From the NCBI GenBank assembly GCA_020063545.1, contig JAGUUF010000273.1, positions 1 to 24,240 of the forward strand: DNA of 24,240 nucleotides, in the 5' to 3' direction. Under the pieces are notes generated by a model. The model was given only the letters and a program-made list of their open reading frames with translations, was not told the origin of the DNA and searched no databases. Shown here piece by piece: positions 1 to 6,549 of this stretch (positions are counted from its first letter, which is position 1; every line of letters begins with the position of its first letter). A program made the position numbers and the translations under genes. The stretch is from Cytophagales bacterium (GTDB taxonomy: Bacteria > Bacteroidota > Bacteroidia > Cytophagales > Cyclobacteriaceae).

Positions 1-1
1 A

Positions 2-436
2 AAGGGATATAGTTTTACGATTCATGATGTAAAAAGAAATTCCCGTATTCCCTCCATCTTTCTCGAAGCGCGAGTTGCCGTTACCCCGATGGGCAACTCG
101 TTGCGCTTTGGCGGTACGCTGGAAATAACCGGTGTGGATCATACCATTAATATGAACCGTGTGAAGGGAATTGTGGATGCAATACCGAAGTACTATCCCG
201 ACTTGAATATATCCATGCCAGATAAAAAAGATGTATGGCATGGGCTTCGTCCGTGCCCGCCCGATGGCTTGCCGTACCTCGGCCGGTCGAAAAATTTTTC
301 AAACCTGGTTATTGCCACGGGTCATTCCATGATGGGCCTGAGTTTAGGGCCGGGTACCGGAAAACTGGTGGCTGAAATTGTTAGTAACGAAAAACTTTCT
401 GTGCCATTGGCCCAATTTAATCCGGAACGGTTTTAA
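2..436 (+). CDS. FAD-dependent D-amino-acid dehydrogenase-like oxidoreductase, 3' end (partial)
   Basis: The frame is open from base 2, so this is the C-terminal part (about 144 residues) of a protein that begins outside the window; the internal ATG at 89 is not its start. The segment WHGLRPCPPDGLPYLGR followed by a GHSMMGLSLGPGTGK stretch is the usual C-terminal signature of the DAO family (DadA, glycine oxidase, D-hydroxyproline dehydrogenase), where these residues contact FAD and the substrate. Family members oxidise a D-amino acid or secondary amine to an imino acid and pass electrons to FAD. The exact substrate cannot be told from the tail alone; in Bacteroidota such enzymes often accompany hydroxyproline epimerase genes, which would lie upstream and out of view. 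A perfect hairpin follows 12 bases after the stop. Confidence 0.85.
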   Translation, partial: KGYSFTIHDVKRNSRIPSIFLEARVAVTPMGNSLRFGGTLEITGVDHTINMNRVKGIVDAIPKYYPDLNISMPDKKDVWHGLRPCPPDGLPYLGRSKNFSNLVIATGHSMMGLSLGPGTGKLVAEIVSNEKLSVPLAQFNPERF

Positions 437-447
437 TTCTCACCACT

Positions 448-465
448 AAGACTGATTTCAGTCTT
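448..465 (+). terminator. Possible terminator hairpin after the oxidoreductase
   Basis: A perfect 8-bp inverted repeat (AAGACTGA / TCAGTCTT) with a 2-base centre lies 12 bases downstream of the oxidoreductase stop codon. The stem is AT-rich and no clear T-run follows (GTACTT), so an intrinsic terminator is only a tentative reading. Confidence 0.3.
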
Positions 466-497
466 GTACTTAAAGAGCAGGTCTACCGAATTAAAAG

Positions 498-530
498 ATG
501 CTTCGTCACCCCTTTGGGGTGCCTCAGCAT
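498..530. repeat. REP-like imperfect palindrome in the intergenic spacer
   Basis: The segment forms ATGCT - tcgt - CACCCC - ttt - GGGGTG - cctc - AGCAT, a two-part stem with an internal loop. The wording CTTCGTCA...CCTCAGCATGACA resembles a dispersed intergenic palindrome I recall from many bacterial genomes (GCTTCGT...TCAGCATGAC type). I see only this one copy in the window. It lies between the end of the oxidoreductase gene and the convergent zinc-ribbon gene, so it could also serve as a terminator for either. Confidence 0.4.
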
Positions 531-579
531 GACAAGGTTAAAAATTCTTTAGGTGGGCCTAACTTCACATTTCCTGGCA

Positions 580-945
580 TCAGATTTCTTTTTTCACCAC
601 AAGAAGAAAATAGTCCTTATCCATCTCCAGGTATCCCTGCTCGTAGCAGTATTTATACAATGCGCCCTCCTTGGTAGTATAGGTTCCGGTAAAATACGTA
701 AAATCGAAACCCTTTTCGTTGAGTTTACTTCTGCTCACACGGGTTTTGCCGGTGGTGTTAAGTTCCATGAGAATGCGCCTGTTCTTCCGCAATATGTTGT
801 TCACGTTGCGCATGTAGTTAGTCTCGTTGCTGTTCAATTTGTTGTTGTAGCTAATGCGGCACTGGTCGGAACAGAATTTTTTATCAGCCCGGCCCTTTAT
901 TTTTTCACCGCACTCCAAACATACTTTTTCCTCCGATTTCGCCAT
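580..945 (-). CDS. Small zinc-ribbon protein, conserved hypothetical
   Basis: A 121-residue protein with an N-terminal four-cysteine zinc site: C9-x2-C12, then C25-x3-C29, in the form CLECGEKI...KFCSDQC. This resembles the zinc-ribbon of the DUF2116/MYM-like type. The rest (residues about 35-121) is rich in Lys, Arg, Asn and Tyr, with a basic stretch ILRKNRRI, and has no signal peptide or membrane segment, so a cytoplasmic nucleic-acid or protein-binding role is plausible but not shown. It is divergent from ssb, and the 180-bp shared spacer carries a 10-bp phased repeat array that covers its likely promoter region. It may be a DNA-binding partner or regulator; this is inference from location only. 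Confidence 0.75.
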   Translation of the reverse strand: MAKSEEKVCLECGEKIKGRADKKFCSDQCRISYNNKLNSNETNYMRNVNNILRKNRRILMELNTTGKTRVSRSKLNEKGFDFTYFTGTYTTKEGALYKYCYEQGYLEMDKDYFLLVVKKEI

Positions 946-970
946 GATTAACGTGTTTTTAACAGTTTTT

Positions 971-1030
971 TAATCCGTTTATAAACGTTTACAAACGAAT
1001 ATAACCGAAAATAAGCGATTATCATACGAG
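971..1030. repeat. Array of 10-bp phased imperfect repeats between zinc-ribbon gene and ssb
   Basis: Six consecutive 10-base units can be laid end to end: TAATCCGTTT, ATAAACGTTT, ACAAACGAAT, ATAACCGAAA, ATAAGCGATT, ATCATACGAG. A CG dinucleotide recurs at 976, 986, 996, 1006 and 1016, with the sixth shifted by one base to 1027. The rough consensus is ATAANCGNNT. The period is close to one helical turn, so each unit would present to the same face of the DNA. The array ends 95 bases before the ssb start and begins 25 bases upstream of the zinc-ribbon start, in the control region of both genes. It may be a multi-site operator. Confidence 0.6.
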
Positions 1031-1125
1031 TAAGGCTTTTTTCTGCCTCCACCTTTGTATCGTCAATCGGCAGTAACCGATAGGCGAATAAAAAATCGTA
1101 TGTTAAACCAATAAACAATACAGTT

Positions 1126-1464
1126 ATGAAAAGTTTAAGAAACAGCGTGCAGTTGATCGGTCGGTTGGGCAAGGACCCGGAAGTGAAGACCTTTGGCGAC
1201 AAAGTGAAAGCCTCGTTTTCCATCGCCACTTCGGATTCGTACAAGAACCAGAAAGGCGAGAAGGTACAGGATACGCAGTGGCACAACGTGGTTATTTGGG
1301 GTAAACTGGCAGGCATAGCCGAGAAGTACCTGAAGAAAGGAAACGAAGTGGCTATTGAAGGCAAACTGGTGCACCGCGTGTACGAAACCAGCGCTGGCGA
1401 AAAGCGCTACATCACCGAGATCAATGTGAACGACCTGGTGATGCTGGGGGGTAAGCAGGTGTAG
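1126..1464 (+). CDS. ssb: Single-stranded DNA-binding protein, short form
   Basis: A 112-residue protein that is essentially one OB fold: SVQLIGRLGKDPEVKTF at residues 7-23, the conserved QWHNVVIWGKLAGIAEKYLKKGNEVAIEGKL core, and a final beta strand ending in ITEINVNDLVMLGG. SSB binds single-stranded DNA as an oligomer during replication, repair or recombination. It stops right after the OB fold and lacks the flexible linker and acidic DDDxPF-type tip through which standard SSBs recruit partners, so it is more likely an auxiliary SSB (repair, uptake or stress) than the main replication SSB. There is no Shine-Dalgarno sequence; the ATG follows an A-rich leader. A strong hairpin terminator follows the stop. 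Confidence 0.9.
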   Translation: MKSLRNSVQLIGRLGKDPEVKTFGDKVKASFSIATSDSYKNQKGEKVQDTQWHNVVIWGKLAGIAEKYLKKGNEVAIEGKLVHRVYETSAGEKRYITEINVNDLVMLGGKQV

Positions 1465-1483
1465 TCAGTCACGTGTTTTAATT

Positions 1484-1516
1484 AAAGCCCGGTTCATAAA
1501 AGAGCCGGGCTTTTTT
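1484..1516. terminator. Bidirectional intrinsic terminator between ssb and exbD-like gene
   Basis: AAAGCCCGG at 1484-1492 pairs with CCGGGCTTT at 1505-1513, and inner TC/GA pairs extend the stem. On the plus strand the hairpin is followed by a run of T (1511-1516), giving a good rho-independent terminator for ssb. On the minus strand it is followed by TTTAATTAAAA, so it can also end the convergent ExbD-like gene, whose stop codon (1515-1517) overlaps the T-run. Confidence 0.8.
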
Positions 1517-2060
1517 ATTTAATAGCCGTTGGCTCTGCAATTGAAATATTCATCGGGATACCTTGTTTCCCTTTTTCGTATAACGCACGCTCATCAGGAT
1601 TGGCCAGGTCAAGTTTCCGAAATTGTTCTGGCGATATTCCTGCCTGCTCAGCATAAATTTCATAATAGGCAGCCTGGATTTGGTCAAGTGCAGAAATATA
1701 CGCAGCATGGTTTGTGCCCCGATCGGCCTTTAGCGAGACAATAGCTTTTTCAGGATTTTCAGAGAAACTGGGATCTGCTCCATAATTCAGCACAAACTTT
1801 TTCACTTCTTCTTTCAAGCCTGCGAGGCTCACCCGGTATTCACCCTCAACCATGAACTGGTTATTTGAGTTGATCTGCACCCTGAACAGGTTTCGTTCAT
1901 GAATAGGCAGCGGCTCGGTTTTGGTGTATGCGGGTAACAAAATGGCGATGCCCCGTTCCTGGTCTATAACCGTTGTCATCAGAAAGAACGTGATCAGCAG
2001 AAAAGCAATGTCGGCCATTGAACCGGAATTGATTTCCGGCACGGAATAAGTCCGTTTCAT
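1515..2060 (-). CDS. ExbD/TolR-family biopolymer transport protein
   Basis: A 181-residue inner-membrane protein with a short cytoplasmic N-terminus, a single transmembrane helix at about residues 15-33 (SGSMADIAFLLITFFLMTTV) carrying the family's essential Asp (MADIAF), and a periplasmic domain after it. ExbD works with ExbB in a proton-driven motor that energises TonB or related envelope proteins. Bacteroidota ExbD proteins usually sit in an exbB-exbD-exbD cluster; here no exbB is visible, so this is an orphan copy in this window. The C-terminal part (about 110-181) is longer than in minimal ExbD and includes a Tyr/Glu-rich segment (ISALDQIQAAYYEIYAEQ). It is divergent from the BatA-domain gene with 125 bases between starts. 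Confidence 0.85.
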   Translation of the reverse strand: MKRTYSVPEINSGSMADIAFLLITFFLMTTVIDQERGIAILLPAYTKTEPLPIHERNLFRVQINSNNQFMVEGEYRVSLAGLKEEVKKFVLNYGADPSFSENPEKAIVSLKADRGTNHAAYISALDQIQAAYYEIYAEQAGISPEQFRKLDLANPDERALYEKGKQGIPMNISIAEPTAIK

Positions 2061-2185
2061 TTGAAAAACAGTTTGTTGCCTATAGAATCATGTATCGTTG
2101 GTAAAGTCACAACCGTTTATGGAATTTGATACAACCCGGGATAAGCCAATTCGTAAATCATCCTTTGTAATCGTAATTTGCACCG

Positions 2186-4189
2186 ATGAGTTTTGTTTAT
2201 CCATCCTTTCTGTGGGCCCTTACTGCGCTGGCCATACCCGTACTCATTCACTTATTCAGTTTCCGTAAAACACAACGAATTTATTTTTCATCAAACCGGT
2301 TTCTCCGCCAGGTACAGCAGGCCACATCGGCTAAGCGAAAACTCAAGCACTACCTTATTTTGGCGGCCCGCCTGTTGTTTTTGTTTTTCCTTGTACTGGC
2401 CTTTGCGCAGCCCTACCTCCCGGCTACCGAACAGGTAACCGCTGCACGCAATGTTGCCCTGTACCTGGATAATTCCATGAGCATGGCGGTGCCGGTACGG
2501 GAAAAGGTTCGCGCACTTGATGATGCAATAACCTATGCCCGGCAGTTAATTGAAGTGTTTCCGCCCGATACGCGCTACCAATTACTTACCAACGACTTTG
2601 CACCATTTTCCAATTCATACAAATCCAGAACAGAAGTGCTCGACCTGCTTACCCAGGTACGACTAAGCCCGGTAAGCCGAGCAGCATCGGAGATAAGCAG
2701 CAGGTTTCAAACAAATACGGAAAGCATTGCTGCCGACATTTTCTGGATATCCGATTTCCAGCAATCAACATTTGGCGACCCCGGCCAGCGTATTTTTGCC
2801 GACAGTTCGCAGCGCCTTCACCTGGTGCCGTTAACCCTGTTGCCCGAGGCCAACATTTTTGCCGACACGGCCTGGCTTGAAAACCCGTTTGTGGTTGGCG
2901 GTGAGAGAAACACTTTGCACGTGAAACTGCGTAACGATGGAACTAAACCGGTTGACCAACTGCTTATTAAACTTACCCTTAACGATATCCAGGCCGGAAC
3001 AGCCATGATCTCCATTCCGGCAAAGGGAACTGCCCAAACATCATTCGAACTGGTAACCGGGTTGAGTCGCTTCAGCCGGGCGGTTATCAGTTTTAATGAT
3101 TACCCGGTAACGTTTGATAATGACCTGTACCTATCGCTTAATTTTTCAGATAAAATACGGGTGGTCGAAATTAAATCAGCCGCTGCACCTACTGTTGTTG
3201 AAAAGGTATATGGAAACAAATCGGTGTTTGCCTTTAAAGCCTTTGTTGTAGGCAACGTTAACTACAGCGACCTGCAGGAGGCTGACCTGGTTGTGCTTAA
3301 CGGGCTCGACCGGATTGATTTTTCGCTGGCGCAGGCCCTGCAAAACTATCGCATATCCGGCCGGTCCCTTTTGATTGTTCCTTCTGCAAATCCTGAGCTG
3401 AAAGATTACCAGTCAATAACCGGGCTGCCTGTATTAAAAAAAACAGGTGATCCGGAGAAAACAGAATTGAGCGCACCGGATTTCAATAATCCATTTTTTG
3501 AAAATGTAGTAGAAGAGCGCACCAACCGCCTGGCGCTTCCGGCTGCCCGAAGGGTGCTGGACTGGGGCACGGATCGCTCTGCTCTGCTTAAACTCAAAAA
3601 TGACCAGCCTTTTCTGTCGAGGTTTGGCCGAACGGGTACAGTTTACCTTATGGCCTCACCGCTTGCAGGCGAGTACACCGATTTTGCAAGCAACTTTTTG
3701 TTCCTGCCGGTAATGTACCGCATAGCCGCATCCGGTAAAAAAACTGAGAACAAGCCTTACTACCTGTTAACCGAAAATCTTATCAGTGTCCGTGCCGACA
3801 GCCTGGCGGGTGAACAGCCCCTCCGGCTGGTGGGCCAGCAGGAAATTATACCCTCGCAGCGAAAGGCGGGGAGCCGCGTGGTGCTTGAACTTCCCCGCTT
3901 TTCGATGAATGCCGGCTTTTATTATGCCGTACACCGTACCGATACACTTGCCCTGCTGGCCTTTAATCAGAGTAAACAGGAGTCATTACTCAGGTCGTAT
4001 ACGGCACTTGAAGTAAAAGAGAAGCTTGGCAACCACCGGCACATTACCATATTTGAATCAAACTCAGCCGAAACTTTCAGCAACGAAATAAAAGCCAGAT
4101 ATTTGGGGACACCGTTGTGGAAACAGGCGCTGGTGCTTGCCCTGATGTTCCTGCTGGTGGAAGTTTTACTGATCCGGTTTCTTAAATAA
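2186..4189 (+). CDS. BatA-domain / von Willebrand A-like membrane protein
   Basis: A 667-residue membrane-anchored protein. The N-terminus is a typical BatA (aerotolerance) module: a first membrane helix at residues 5-24, a basic loop with FSSNRFLRQVQQ and KRKLKH, and a second helix at about 56-76. A VWA-like domain follows; the metal-site motif DxSxS is present as D95-N-S97-M-S99, and a later ISDF matches the second MIDAS Asp. The middle (about 210-640) is predicted periplasmic and beta-rich, and a last helix lies at about 645-665 (LVLALMFLLVEVLLIRFL). BatA proteins are thought to help envelope integrity or stress survival, but their biochemical role is not settled. It is the first gene of a five-gene operon; the next starts 6 bases after its stop. 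Confidence 0.85.
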   Translation: MSFVYPSFLWALTALAIPVLIHLFSFRKTQRIYFSSNRFLRQVQQATSAKRKLKHYLILAARLLFLFFLVLAFAQPYLPATEQVTAARNVALYLDNSMSMAVPVREKVRALDDAITYARQLIEVFPPDTRYQLLTNDFAPFSNSYKSRTEVLDLLTQVRLSPVSRAASEISSRFQTNTESIAADIFWISDFQQSTFGDPGQRIFADSSQRLHLVPLTLLPEANIFADTAWLENPFVVGGERNTLHVKLRNDGTKPVDQLLIKLTLNDIQAGTAMISIPAKGTAQTSFELVTGLSRFSRAVISFNDYPVTFDNDLYLSLNFSDKIRVVEIKSAAAPTVVEKVYGNKSVFAFKAFVVGNVNYSDLQEADLVVLNGLDRIDFSLAQALQNYRISGRSLLIVPSANPELKDYQSITGLPVLKKTGDPEKTELSAPDFNNPFFENVVEERTNRLALPAARRVLDWGTDRSALLKLKNDQPFLSRFGRTGTVYLMASPLAGEYTDFASNFLFLPVMYRIAASGKKTENKPYYLLTENLISVRADSLAGEQPLRLVGQQEIIPSQRKAGSRVVLELPRFSMNAGFYYAVHRTDTLALLAFNQSKQESLLRSYTALEVKEKLGNHRHITIFESNSAETFSNEIKARYLGTPLWKQALVLALMFLLVEVLLIRFLK

Positions 4190-4195
4190 GGATTA

Positions 4196-5455
4196 ATGAA
4201 AGTACTTATCCAGTCTGCCAGAATACTCGATCCGAACTCGCCCTTTCATAAAAAAACCAGAAACGTAGTTATTCAGAATGGTCGCATTGCTGACATCGGT
4301 GAAAAAAACTACCAGGCCGATAAAGTGATAAAGGCCGAAGGTATGTTGCTAAGCCCGGGGTGGTTTGATCTGGGTACGGGTGTTGGCGACCCCGGTTTTG
4401 AATACAAAGAGGATCTCGAATCGGTGGCCCGGGCTGCCGCTGCCGGTGGTTTTACCGAGCTGGCCGTACTGCCCAACACCCAGCCTGCCATTCAAACCAA
4501 GAACGATGTTACCTACCTCACCCAGGGCAATGCCGGCCGGCTGGTGCAGGTACATGCTCTTGCTGCGGTTACGCGCAATACCAAAGGCGAAGAACTGACT
4601 GAAATGATTGACCTGCACCAGGCCGGTGCAATTGGCTTTACCGATGGACTGAAAACCATCTGGCATACCGATATTTTTCTGAAAGCGCTACAGTACCTGC
4701 AAAAATTCAACGGGGTTTTGATTGACCATCCGGAAGACATCTGGCTGAATATGTTCGGGCAGATGCATGAAGGCATTACCAGTACCGAACTGGGCCTTAA
4801 AGGTATGCCTGCCATAGCCGAAGAAGTAGCCATAAGCCGCAACCTTAAGTTGCTTGATTATGCCGGAGGCAAACTGCACATTTCGCGGCTGTCAACCGCA
4901 CGGTCGGTTAACCTGCTGCGGGGTGCCAGGAAGAAACTGCCCGTTACCTGCGATGTAGCCGCCTACCAGCCCCTGCTAAATGACGCAGCGCTTGCCTCGT
5001 TCGATACCAATTACAAAGTAAATCCGCCCCTACGTGAAAAACGCGATAACGAGGCGCTGATAAAAGGCCTGAAAGACGGTACCATTGATGTAATCTGTTC
5101 GGGCCATGTTCCACAGGATGTAGAAAGCAAAAACGTTGAGTTTGACCATGCCGAACCGGGCATCATTAACCTGCAAACAACTGGCGCCAACCTGACAGCG
5201 TTGGCGGAGTATGTGAAGTGGGAAGTGCTTATCGAAAAAATATCAGTTGCCCCGCGAAAAGTTCTGGGTCTGGAGGTTCCCGTAATTGATGTGGACGCAA
5301 AAGCCAACCTTACCTTGTTCGACCCCGAGTGCCAGTGGACGCTTGATGAGAAAAATAACCTGAGCAAATCGGCTAACTCGCCCTGGTTTGGCAAGCCTAT
5401 TAAAGGAAAAGCCGTGGCTGTTTTTAACAACGGCAGGCAAAAAATTGATGACTGA
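4196..5455 (+). CDS. Dihydroorotase-like protein (PyrC family, class I), probably catalytically inactive
   Basis: A 419-residue amidohydrolase-fold protein of the normal length for class I dihydroorotase, which closes carbamoyl aspartate to dihydroorotate in pyrimidine synthesis. The fold markers are there (VIQNGRIADIG, LSPGWFD, GFTELAVLPNTQP, NPPLR), but most metal ligands are not. The usual DxHxHxRxPG is D58-L-G60-T-G62-V-G64-D-P-G. The HxxH ligand is H228-I-S-R231. The TDHAPH loop is S302-G303-H-V-P-Q. Only D150 (GFTDG) and H178 (HPED) of the usual set remain. This resembles the non-catalytic dihydroorotase subunits (PyrC', PyrX) that hold aspartate transcarbamoylase in some bacteria. A structural or regulatory role is therefore likelier than catalysis. 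It lies between the BatA gene and two DUF4199 genes in one operon. Confidence 0.8.
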   Translation: MKVLIQSARILDPNSPFHKKTRNVVIQNGRIADIGEKNYQADKVIKAEGMLLSPGWFDLGTGVGDPGFEYKEDLESVARAAAAGGFTELAVLPNTQPAIQTKNDVTYLTQGNAGRLVQVHALAAVTRNTKGEELTEMIDLHQAGAIGFTDGLKTIWHTDIFLKALQYLQKFNGVLIDHPEDIWLNMFGQMHEGITSTELGLKGMPAIAEEVAISRNLKLLDYAGGKLHISRLSTARSVNLLRGARKKLPVTCDVAAYQPLLNDAALASFDTNYKVNPPLREKRDNEALIKGLKDGTIDVICSGHVPQDVESKNVEFDHAEPGIINLQTTGANLTALAEYVKWEVLIEKISVAPRKVLGLEVPVIDVDAKANLTLFDPECQWTLDEKNNLSKSANSPWFGKPIKGKAVAVFNNGRQKIDD

Positions 5456-5467
5456 TTGGTAAATACC

Positions 5468-5995
5468 ATGGTGCGCAGCCTTGCTCTTATCGCCATCCGT
5501 TGGGGCGCTATTGCTTCCGTTCTTGCGGTGTCGTTACTTATTGCCATGTATTACCTGGGGCGGCACCCGCTCATGGTAGCCCCTTTTTTGGATTTCCGAA
5601 TCATCCTGTACGGCATATTTATTTTCTTTGCGCTGCGCGAGTTCCGCGATTACCAGCAGCAAGGCATACTCTATTTTTGGCAAGGCATGGCCGGCAGTTT
5701 TTTGCTGGTGGCCGTGGCCGGTACACTTTCGGCTTCCTTTTTCTGGATTTTCGGTACGCTGGAAACCGATTTTGTACCCTCCTACATACGGCAGATGACG
5801 GAATACCTTAAAAACTTTCCGGAAGAGGATATTAAGCGCATCGGAAAAGAGGTTTACGAGCGTAATTTAAACAGCCTTCCTTCGACTAACATGGCGCAAC
5901 TGGCCTCAACGTACCTGGCGCAAAGCTTTGTAATCGGCCTGTTTGTAAGCATTATACTATCCGTCATTTTAAGGAAACAACCTAAAACAACTTAG
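5468..5995 (+). CDS. DUF4199 family membrane protein (first of pair)
   Basis: A 175-residue integral membrane protein of the DUF4199 family, which is common in Bacteroidota and has no known function. Four hydrophobic segments are visible at about residues 5-30, 42-57, 70-95 and 148-168, with a soluble, charged loop between the third and fourth (about 100-140, including KNFPEEDIKRIGKEVYERN). I chose the ATG at 5468; the frame also allows a TTG at 5456 immediately after the dihydroorotase-like stop, but that adds only four residues. The next gene encodes a second DUF4199 protein and starts two bases after this stop, so the pair probably forms a heteromeric membrane complex (inference). Confidence 0.75.
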   Translation: MVRSLALIAIRWGAIASVLAVSLLIAMYYLGRHPLMVAPFLDFRIILYGIFIFFALREFRDYQQQGILYFWQGMAGSFLLVAVAGTLSASFFWIFGTLETDFVPSYIRQMTEYLKNFPEEDIKRIGKEVYERNLNSLPSTNMAQLASTYLAQSFVIGLFVSIILSVILRKQPKTT

Positions 5996-5997
5996 TC

Positions 5998-6549
5998 ATG
6001 GAAGAAAACACTACAACTCCAACGCTTGTAAACCACGGTGCCAAATGGGGAGCCATCCTTGGCGGTGTAACGATTGTATTGGTTATGCTTTTATACGCCA
6101 TTGATTATACCATGATGGCCGGCTTTACCTTTATTATAATTGCCACGTTGCTGGGTATTGGCATGGTTATTTATGCCGGTATTAATTACCGTAACCAGAT
6201 TGGCGGTTACATTCCGTTTGGCAAGGCTTACCTGCATGGCCTTTTGGTTTTTGCGGTGGCGGGATTGATTTCTACTGCTTTTAGTTTCTTATTGTATTTT
6301 GTGATTGATCCGGACCTTGCCGGCAACATGACTGAAGCCATTATTTCCAATACTGAAAAAACAATGGAAAACTGGGGCGCGCCTCCGGATGCTATTGAGG
6401 AGCAGCTTGAAAAAATGCGGGAAGATATGCCAAAGAACTTCACGGCAATTGGTTTGGTGAAAGGCTATTTTACCGGTTTGATCTGGTATATTATCTTGTC
6501 GCTCATTACCGGCCTGATTGTAAAGAAAAACCAGCCGGAAATGGTGTAA
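5998..6549 (+). CDS. DUF4199 family membrane protein (second of pair)
   Basis: A 183-residue DUF4199 protein with the same plan as its neighbour: hydrophobic segments at about residues 17-37, 39-60, 78-102 and 153-176, and an acidic, helical loop between the last two (about 105-148, with MENWGAPPDAIEEQLEKMRED). The first loop carries the family-like YIPFGKAYLHG motif. Function is unknown. The stop codon is directly followed, with no spacer, by the ATG of the glycosyltransferase gene, which strongly suggests translational coupling. Two DUF4199 genes next to a dihydroorotase-like gene and a polyprenyl-phosphate glycosyltransferase form an arrangement I believe recurs in Cytophagales, but I cannot confirm that here. 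Confidence 0.8.
   Translation: MEENTTTPTLVNHGAKWGAILGGVTIVLVMLLYAIDYTMMAGFTFIIIATLLGIGMVIYAGINYRNQIGGYIPFGKAYLHGLLVFAVAGLISTAFSFLLYFVIDPDLAGNMTEAIISNTEKTMENWGAPPDAIEEQLEKMREDMPKNFTAIGLVKGYFTGLIWYIILSLITGLIVKKNQPEMV

Noticed and set aside
1050..1057. CACCTTTG as a -7 element for ssb
   Set aside because: One mismatch at the first consensus base and no TTG at proper spacing; remains possible but unsupported.
948..1364. Minus-strand open frame over ssb and the repeat array
   Set aside because: It covers the antisense of the conserved OB fold and the intergenic repeats, with no family resemblance.
5456..5467. TTG start for the first DUF4199 gene
   Set aside because: The ATG four codons later is a better start and still precedes the first membrane helix; no ribosome-binding signal distinguishes the TTG.
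5011..5547. Long minus-strand open frame (178 codons) across the dihydroorotase-like gene
   Set aside because: It lies antisense to a gene with clear homology over its whole length, and its product has no recognisable domain; it is a shadow of the codon pattern.
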